A stretch of DNA of 64,000 nt, from positions 1 to 64,000 of the forward strand of contig JAISVT010000023.1 of NCBI GenBank assembly GCA_031271405.1. Direction: 5' to 3'. Origin of the DNA: Candidatus Endomicrobium macrotermitis. Lineage in GTDB: Bacteria; Elusimicrobiota; Endomicrobiia; Endomicrobiales; Endomicrobiaceae. The notes under the pieces were generated by a model. The model was given only the letters and a program-made list of their open reading frames with translations. It was not told the DNA's origin and ran no database searches. Shown here one piece after another: positions 59,583 through 64,000 of this stretch. Positions within the stretch are counted from its first letter, which is position 1. Every line of letters starts with the position of its first letter. A program made the position numbers and the translations under genes.

Positions 59583-60601
59583 TTTGGATTCAGAGCCTGA
59601 AGTATTGCTTTTTCCCATTGTTCTTTCCCCGTTTCAAAAACCGGATTCACGTTTAAAACAGCCGTTCTTTCTTTCATTTTACCGTCGGCAAGATATTCGA
59701 GCTTTACCGCGTCTTTTGCGGTGACGACAAAGCAGCCGTCCTGCGAATAAATTTCTTTCAGCATATTGAAGCCGTAATTCTGATGGTCTTTGAACGTATG
59801 AACTTTCTTTATTTTAAGCCCTGCTTTTTCCGCCGAATTCTTAAACCCGCCCGAAAAACCTATCCCGCTTAAAAGAATGACTTCCGACCTCTTTAATTTC
59901 TCTTCGTCAAATTTGGTTTTAAGGTCAAGTTTCGTATATTCATAATTCCCGTAATGCGTAACAAGAGGAGAATTGCCATTGGAATGTATTCTAATCTCGG
60001 CTTCGAGTTTTTGCAATACGTTTGTGCCGGCCGTATCGGCGTTTGTAATCATTATAAGTCCCGCTCTTTTCAAGGCTTCGGGTTTTTCCCTTAAAATTCC
60101 CGCGGGTATCAGCATACCGTTTCCGAAAGGGTTTGCGGCGTTTACGCACACGATGTCCAGATCTCTGCGGATTTTCCAATGCTGGAAACCGTCGTCTAAA
60201 ACATACACGTCCGCTTCGGATTTGCCGGCAAAACGCAAAGCGTTATCATATCTGTCCGCTCCGACAATCACGGATGCTTCCGGAACGGATTTTGAAATCA
60301 AAAGCGGTTCGTCCCCGCTTTCATCCGCGTTTATGCCGCTGCCGCCGTTTTGCAATAACAAGGGGGCTTTGCCGGCGCGGTTATAACCGCGCGTCAATAC
60401 CGCGGGTTTCAGGTTATTCTTTACCAAAAAACGCAAAAGCTCGATTACGACAGGCGTTTTTCCCGTTCCGCCCCAGGTAAGATTGCCCACGCTTATGACA
60501 GGCGCGGGAAGAGTCTTCGGAGATTTTAAAAATCTGTCCGTTTCGGATAAAATTTTATAAACAACGGATAACGGATACAGCCATTTTCCCGCCAATTTCA
60601 T
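59579..60601 (-). CDS. lpxK: Tetraacyldisaccharide 4'-kinase
   Basis: LpxK phosphorylates the 4' position of the lipid A precursor at the inner membrane. The 340-residue protein has an N-terminal amphipathic segment (LYPLSVVYKILSETDRFLKS), the Walker A motif SVGNLTWGGTGKTPVVI, LTRGYNR, VYVLDDGFQHWKIRRDLDIVCVNA and FTKDHQNYG-like KDHQNYGFN. It links by four-base overlaps to the GT2 gene upstream and the phosphatase downstream. Its presence indicates that the cell makes lipid A. Confidence 0.96.
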   Translation of the reverse strand: MKLAGKWLYPLSVVYKILSETDRFLKSPKTLPAPVISVGNLTWGGTGKTPVVIELLRFLVKNNLKPAVLTRGYNRAGKAPLLLQNGGSGINADESGDEPLLISKSVPEASVIVGADRYDNALRFAGKSEADVYVLDDGFQHWKIRRDLDIVCVNAANPFGNGMLIPAGILREKPEALKRAGLIMITNADTAGTNVLQKLEAEIRIHSNGNSPLVTHYGNYEYTKLDLKTKFDEEKLKRSEVILLSGIGFSGGFKNSAEKAGLKIKKVHTFKDHQNYGFNMLKEIYSQDGCFVVTAKDAVKLEYLADGKMKERTAVLNVNPVFETGKEQWEKAILQALNPK

Positions 60602-61362
60602 TCCCCGCTCTTTTTATTATAAATCTCCCACAATTTTATATACTTCATCAGAGTATAAAAAGAAGAATACAGCAGCGCAAGAATAAGCCCCGTCAAACCG
60701 TCCAAAAAACCTTTTTTTACAAAATACATTTTTATAAACATTACGGGCGGATTGATAAGAAGATTTACGACCCTGAATTTTTTACCTTTTGCAAACATTT
60801 CTTCGGCGCGCAAGTCCGTGTAAAAGTCCGACTTTGCGGTAAAATGTTTTATGCTTTCGTAAGGGTAATGGTAAATATCTCCCTTGAAATAAAATTTCCT
60901 GCCTTTATAATCTATGTCTTCGTGCACAAGCTGGTCTTTGTATTTCGCTTTCGTTTTATCGAAAAGAACCGGATGCCTGTAGTCGGGATACCAGCCGGAA
61001 TGAGCGATCCATTTATTTATAAACCTGCTTTTGCGCGGAGCTATAAAAACGCCGCATTCGGGGCTTTTTTGAAGCTGATCTTCGATCTCGGCTTTAAGTT
61101 CCGGCGAAATTCTTTCGTCGGCGTCAAGGCATATTACCCAGTCGTAAGAGCATTGCTCCAAAGCGAAATTTCTCTGTTTTCCGAAATATTCGAATTTATT
61201 TTGAACGACTTTGGCCCCGAGGGATTTTGCTATTTCCGCCGTAGCGTCCGAACTGAAAGCGTCTATAACCACTATTTCATCGGCAAATTTAACGCTTTCC
61301 ATGCAGTCTTTTATGTGTTTTTCTTCGTTCCGGGTCAAAATATAAGCCGATACTTTTCTCAT
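60598..61362 (-). CDS. Family 2 glycosyltransferase (WaaE/KdtX-like)
   Basis: The 254-residue protein has an N-terminal GT-A domain (VSAYILTRNEEKHIKDCMESVKFADEIVVIDAFSSD, with VICLDADERIS as the metal-binding DxD region), GWYPDYRHPVLFDKTKAKY, and a C-terminal hydrophobic stretch (FLDGLTGLILALLYSSFYTLMKY). It resembles LPS core beta-1,4-glucosyltransferases of the WaaE/KdtX group. It overlaps both neighbours by four bases in the LPS operon. Confidence 0.88.
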   Translation of the reverse strand: MRKVSAYILTRNEEKHIKDCMESVKFADEIVVIDAFSSDATAEIAKSLGAKVVQNKFEYFGKQRNFALEQCSYDWVICLDADERISPELKAEIEDQLQKSPECGVFIAPRKSRFINKWIAHSGWYPDYRHPVLFDKTKAKYKDQLVHEDIDYKGRKFYFKGDIYHYPYESIKHFTAKSDFYTDLRAEEMFAKGKKFRVVNLLINPPVMFIKMYFVKKGFLDGLTGLILALLYSSFYTLMKYIKLWEIYNKKSGE

Positions 61363-62465
61363 TTTTTTACCGCCGTGATTTTATTGTAAACGTCCAAAGT
61401 ATTCGAAACCATATTTTTCACGGTAAATTTTCCCTCGACAAACTTTCTGCCGTTTTCGCCCATGCGCCTTGCTTTATCCGGATCCCCGACAAGCTCTTTT
61501 ACGGCTTTTGCCGTCTGCAAAACGTTTGACGGCTCGATCATAATGCCGGTTTCGCCGTTTATAAAAGCTTCCGGGATTCCGCCTATATTCGTGGCTATAA
61601 CCGGCTTTTTTAAAGCCTGCGCTTCTATCAAAACGTTGGGCATCCCTTCCGTGTCCCACGACAAAAGGCAAAATACGTTCATCGCCGAAACGAATTTTTG
61701 AACCTGCTCCCTGTAACCCGTAAAATAAACTATGTCGCCTACGCCCGTACTTTGCGCATACCTTTTTAAATCTTCAAGCCCGCTGCCGGCGCCGACTATC
61801 AAATAACGGAGATTCGGGAAATCGGTTCTTAAAAATTTTGCCGCTTCTATTAAAAATATCTGGCCTTTGCCTTTCAAATCTACGATTGCGCCGACCGTGC
61901 CTACAACCGTTTTCCCCTCAAGGGAATATTCTTTGATTACGTCCGAAAAATCCGTATCCAAAGAAAACTTTTCAAGATTGGCGCCGTTATATACGACTTT
62001 GATTTTTTCGGGTTGAACTTTTTCATACCTGATAAGCCCGTCCGCGACCGCTTTGGATACGGTTATGACCGCGTCCGCAAACTTATAATGATTGGCGCTG
62101 AAAAAACTGTGGCGCGTATCCTGCCTTCTGTGAAAAACGACTTTCAAGCCACGGCAAAAAAATTTCGCGGCAAGCGCCGTCCAGTAAAGTTTCCCCTGAT
62201 GAACGTGGACAATATCCATATTGTTTTTTTTGATTATCCGTATAAGATTAAAAATCGCAAGAGGGTCGAAAGAGTTTTTTGCCTGAAAAGAAAATGCGTG
62301 CAGATTTTTTTGGACGGCGTCTTTAAAAAGGAAACTGCCTGGTGGAGCTGCGATGAAATTTTGAACTTCGCCGGATTTTTGAAGACTGTCCGCCAAAAAA
62401 AGCGTTGCTTTTTCCGCGCCGCCTATCGTGCGCGATGAAAATATGTGAAGCACTCTGTATTTCAT
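61359..62465 (-). CDS. Family 4 glycosyltransferase
   Basis: The 368-residue GT-B enzyme has an N-terminal acceptor domain (VLHIFSSRTIGGAEKATLFLADSLQKSG, DIVHVHQGKLYW) and a donor domain with VVGTVGAIVDLKGKGQIFLIEAA, RYLIVGAGSGLEDLK, and the ExxxxxxxE motif in EGMPNVLIEAQALKKPVIATNIGGIPEAFI. It probably adds a sugar to LPS core or another surface glycan. It overlaps the PIG-L gene and the GT2 gene by four bases each. Confidence 0.92.
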   Translation of the reverse strand: MKYRVLHIFSSRTIGGAEKATLFLADSLQKSGEVQNFIAAPPGSFLFKDAVQKNLHAFSFQAKNSFDPLAIFNLIRIIKKNNMDIVHVHQGKLYWTALAAKFFCRGLKVVFHRRQDTRHSFFSANHYKFADAVITVSKAVADGLIRYEKVQPEKIKVVYNGANLEKFSLDTDFSDVIKEYSLEGKTVVGTVGAIVDLKGKGQIFLIEAAKFLRTDFPNLRYLIVGAGSGLEDLKRYAQSTGVGDIVYFTGYREQVQKFVSAMNVFCLLSWDTEGMPNVLIEAQALKKPVIATNIGGIPEAFINGETGIMIEPSNVLQTAKAVKELVGDPDKARRMGENGRKFVEGKFTVKNMVSNTLDVYNKITAVKK

Positions 62466-63175
62466 TTGAATATTTTTTTGCCGAGCGATATATATTCCTC
62501 TGAAGTAGCCTTAAAAAAAGCTTCGGCATACTGCATTCCCGGACTTTTTATTTCTCCCCAATATTCGTTAATGCTTCTTGCTATTTTAACATAATCCCTT
62601 GACGCGGTCTGCGTTCTATAGCATTCTATCGCTTTTTTCTTAATTTCCCATTCGGCGCTTATGTCAAAAATAACGTTCGGGTTAAGCGGCGCCCACACAG
62701 AATACGCGTAAACCATAAAACCGGTTTTTATTTTCTTCCGTATTTTTATAAGCGCCTTTGAAACCGCGCGGTGATCTTCGTGCTTGTCAAACCAAAACGG
62801 AAGGAAAACTATCTCGGGCTTTACCTTATAAAGAAGTTTTTGAAGCGTTTGTTCAAATTTTTTATTTCCGTCAAGGCTTCTCAGCGGAAACTGCAAAAAA
62901 TGATTTCTCTTGGAGCCTAAAAGAGAGGCGGCCGCTTCGGACTCTCTTCTTCTTTCGTACGTATCGTTCGTGCAAAAAGCTATTTCGGCATGCCCGCCGG
63001 ATTTGGTGTGTTTCAATATTGTGCCGCCGCAGCCTATGGCTTCGTCATCCTGATGAGGCGCGAGCGCCAAAACTTTCCCGCCTTTGAGAGATTCCTCAAG
63101 CGGCACGGAGTAATTTATGAAAGGCTGTATGAACTCGTACATTCTGAATAAATGCTTATACCTTAGATATTTCAT
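62462..63175 (-). CDS. PIG-L (LmbE-like) deacetylase
   Basis: The 237-residue protein has the zinc site LALAPHQDDEAIGCGGTI (HxDD, about 36-50) and FWFDKHEDHRAVSKAL, marks of N-acetylglucosaminyl-deacetylase-like enzymes. In a glycan operon it may deacetylate an N-acetylated sugar or lipid-linked intermediate. It is the first gene of a run with four consecutive four-base overlaps. The product could also act in bacillithiol- or mycothiol-like pathways, but no partner supports this. Confidence 0.9.
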   Translation of the reverse strand: MKYLRYKHLFRMYEFIQPFINYSVPLEESLKGGKVLALAPHQDDEAIGCGGTILKHTKSGGHAEIAFCTNDTYERRRESEAAASLLGSKRNHFLQFPLRSLDGNKKFEQTLQKLLYKVKPEIVFLPFWFDKHEDHRAVSKALIKIRKKIKTGFMVYAYSVWAPLNPNVIFDISAEWEIKKKAIECYRTQTASRDYVKIARSINEYWGEIKSPGMQYAEAFFKATSEEYISLGKKIFK

Positions 63176-63304
63176 ACCTCTCCCCGAAAAAAAATATATA
63201 TGTCTGTAAATTTTACAATATTTTGACCGTTATTGCATAAAAAACCTAAATACCCGAGTTCAACTTGCTAATCGGCAACTTGAATTCGCCATATCCGGAA
63301 TATA

Positions 63305-63334
63305 TTGACACATCCGCGCCTTTTTTGTTTTAAT
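63305..63334 (+). promoter_or_regulatory. Promoter of the dCMP deaminase gene, likely leaderless
   Basis: TTGACA (63305-63310), an 18-base spacer and TTTAAT (63329-63334). The expected start falls at about 63341, adjacent to the ATG at 63342. Confidence 0.55.
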
Positions 63335-63341
63335 GTCGCTT

Positions 63342-63839
63342 ATGAAAAAAGAGGCTTTAGACGGCAATAAGCGCCCTTCGTGGGACGAATATTTTATGAA
63401 ACTTGCCTGGCTTGTGGCCGAAAGGTCAACCTGCGAAAGGCATCACGTGGGCGCCGTTATAGCAAGAGACAAAAGAATTCTTACGACCGGATACAACGGC
63501 GCAGCCGCGGGCGTAAAAGACTGCATAGAACTGGGATGTTTAAGAAACGAAATGAACATTCCTTCCGGCACAAGGCATGAAATATGCAGAGCCATACATG
63601 CCGAACAAAACGCCATTATACAGGGCGGTTTTCACGGGATCAGCATTAAAGGCTCTACTTTATACTGTACGCATTCGCCGTGCATACTGTGCGCAAAAAT
63701 GATAGTAAACGCCGGAATAAAAAGAGTTGTTATGAGCATAGTGTATCCCGATGACTCGTATAAAGAACTTTTCTCCCAAGCGGGAGTTGAATATTCCTCG
63801 CTAAACATAGAAAAACTCTCCATCGCGCAAAAAATATAA
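63342..63839 (+). CDS. Deoxycytidylate (dCMP) deaminase family protein
   Basis: The enzyme (165 residues from this start, 168 from an ATG at 63333) has the zinc site HAEQNAII (His/Glu) and CTHSPCILCAKM (two Cys), with HHVGAVIARDKRILTTGYNG at the N terminus. dCMP deaminases supply dUMP for thymidylate synthesis; ComEB is a homologue. No ribosome site is visible; the promoter suggests a leaderless message starting at 63342, and the other ATG would lie inside the -10 box. It is divergent from the LPS operon. Confidence 0.9.
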   Translation: MKKEALDGNKRPSWDEYFMKLAWLVAERSTCERHHVGAVIARDKRILTTGYNGAAAGVKDCIELGCLRNEMNIPSGTRHEICRAIHAEQNAIIQGGFHGISIKGSTLYCTHSPCILCAKMIVNAGIKRVVMSIVYPDDSYKELFSQAGVEYSSLNIEKLSIAQKI

Positions 63840-63899
63840 TCCGGCATTCCAAGTATCAATTTAATGCAATAAATACGCAAAAGGATGCGTTAATCGGTT

Positions 63900-64000
63900 A
63901 TGAAACAATTAAACGACTCGGAATTGGTAAGTCTTTTTAAGACCGGCAGTAACGAAGCTTTCGAGGAAATTGTCATGAGATACCAGGCTGACGTTTATTC
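63900..64000 (+). CDS. Sigma-70 family (ECF-type) sigma factor, N-terminal fragment
   Basis: The frame opens at 63900 with MKQLNDSELVSLFKTGSNEAFEEIVMRYQADVYS and runs off the window. ELVSLFKTGSNEAFEEIVMRY is a standard start of sigma-70 region 2 in ECF sigma factors, which redirect RNA polymerase in response to extracytoplasmic or other stresses. AAGGA lies at 63881-63885, slightly far from the ATG. The rest of the gene, and any anti-sigma partner, lie outside the window. Confidence 0.8.
   Translation, partial: MKQLNDSELVSLFKTGSNEAFEEIVMRYQADVY

Overview
The window looks like chromosomal DNA of an anaerobic, diderm (Gram-negative-type) bacterium. Evidence is lpxK and other LPS/glycan genes, several beta-barrel outer-membrane proteins with signal peptides and a terminal Phe, lipoproteins with a lipobox, a four-subunit pyruvate:ferredoxin oxidoreductase, FeoAB and a bacteriohemerythrin. 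Base composition is moderately AT-rich by eye. The combination (PATR-type surface protein, acyl-ACP thioesterase, PIN/TRAM protein, abundant short palindromic repeats) would fit Elusimicrobiota (Endomicrobium-like), but that assignment is inference and no rRNA is present to test it.

Layout. 1-3953 (minus) is the N-terminal part of a very long secreted surface protein with tandem repeats; its C terminus is outside the window. 4.2-5.3 kb holds a small lipoprotein and purC. 5.3-12.1 kb is a signalling block: two hybrid histidine kinases and a REC-HPt protein. 12.2-18.9 kb holds an outer-membrane barrel, a U32 peptidase-family protein, an RND pump and an acyl-ACP thioesterase. 19.0-25.9 kb (minus) reads dnaX, a secreted protein of unknown function, recR, then porG-porD-porA-porB. 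26-34 kb carries nitroreductase, tRNA-Ala, and an iron block (porin, FeoB-associated Cys-rich peptide, feoB, feoA, DtxR-type repressor) with three similar palindromic operators. 33.7-39.5 kb is a plus-strand housekeeping run: TPR membrane protein, aroE, PIN/TRAM, ispD, ispF, cysS, rlmB. 39.6-49.6 kb holds an Aas-like acyltransferase/synthetase, tRNA-Asn, DUF3592, a CsgG/FlgT-like protein, mazG, comM, hemerythrin, a TPR protein and an exported beta-CASP nuclease-fold protein. 49.7-53.3 kb: argS, nitroreductase, DEDDh exonuclease, barrel protein. 53.4-55.7 kb is a type II restriction-modification island (5-methylcytosine methyltransferase, putative endonuclease, Vsr), preceded by a strongly structured leader. 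55.8-63.2 kb (minus): rmuC, a CDF transporter, DUF3108, and a tightly overlapping LPS/glycan operon. The right edge has a dCMP deaminase and the start of an ECF sigma factor.

The most unusual items are the leader upstream of the restriction-modification operon (nested helices that compete with an intrinsic terminator, plus a short leader ORF), a palindromic repeat inserted in frame in ispD, a pair of MITE-like elements with GAATTATCCC terminal repeats, a family of hairpin repeats found at junctions of the por operon and elsewhere, a beta-CASP metallo-hydrolase with a signal peptide, and an acyltransferase domain whose catalytic His appears to be Ser.
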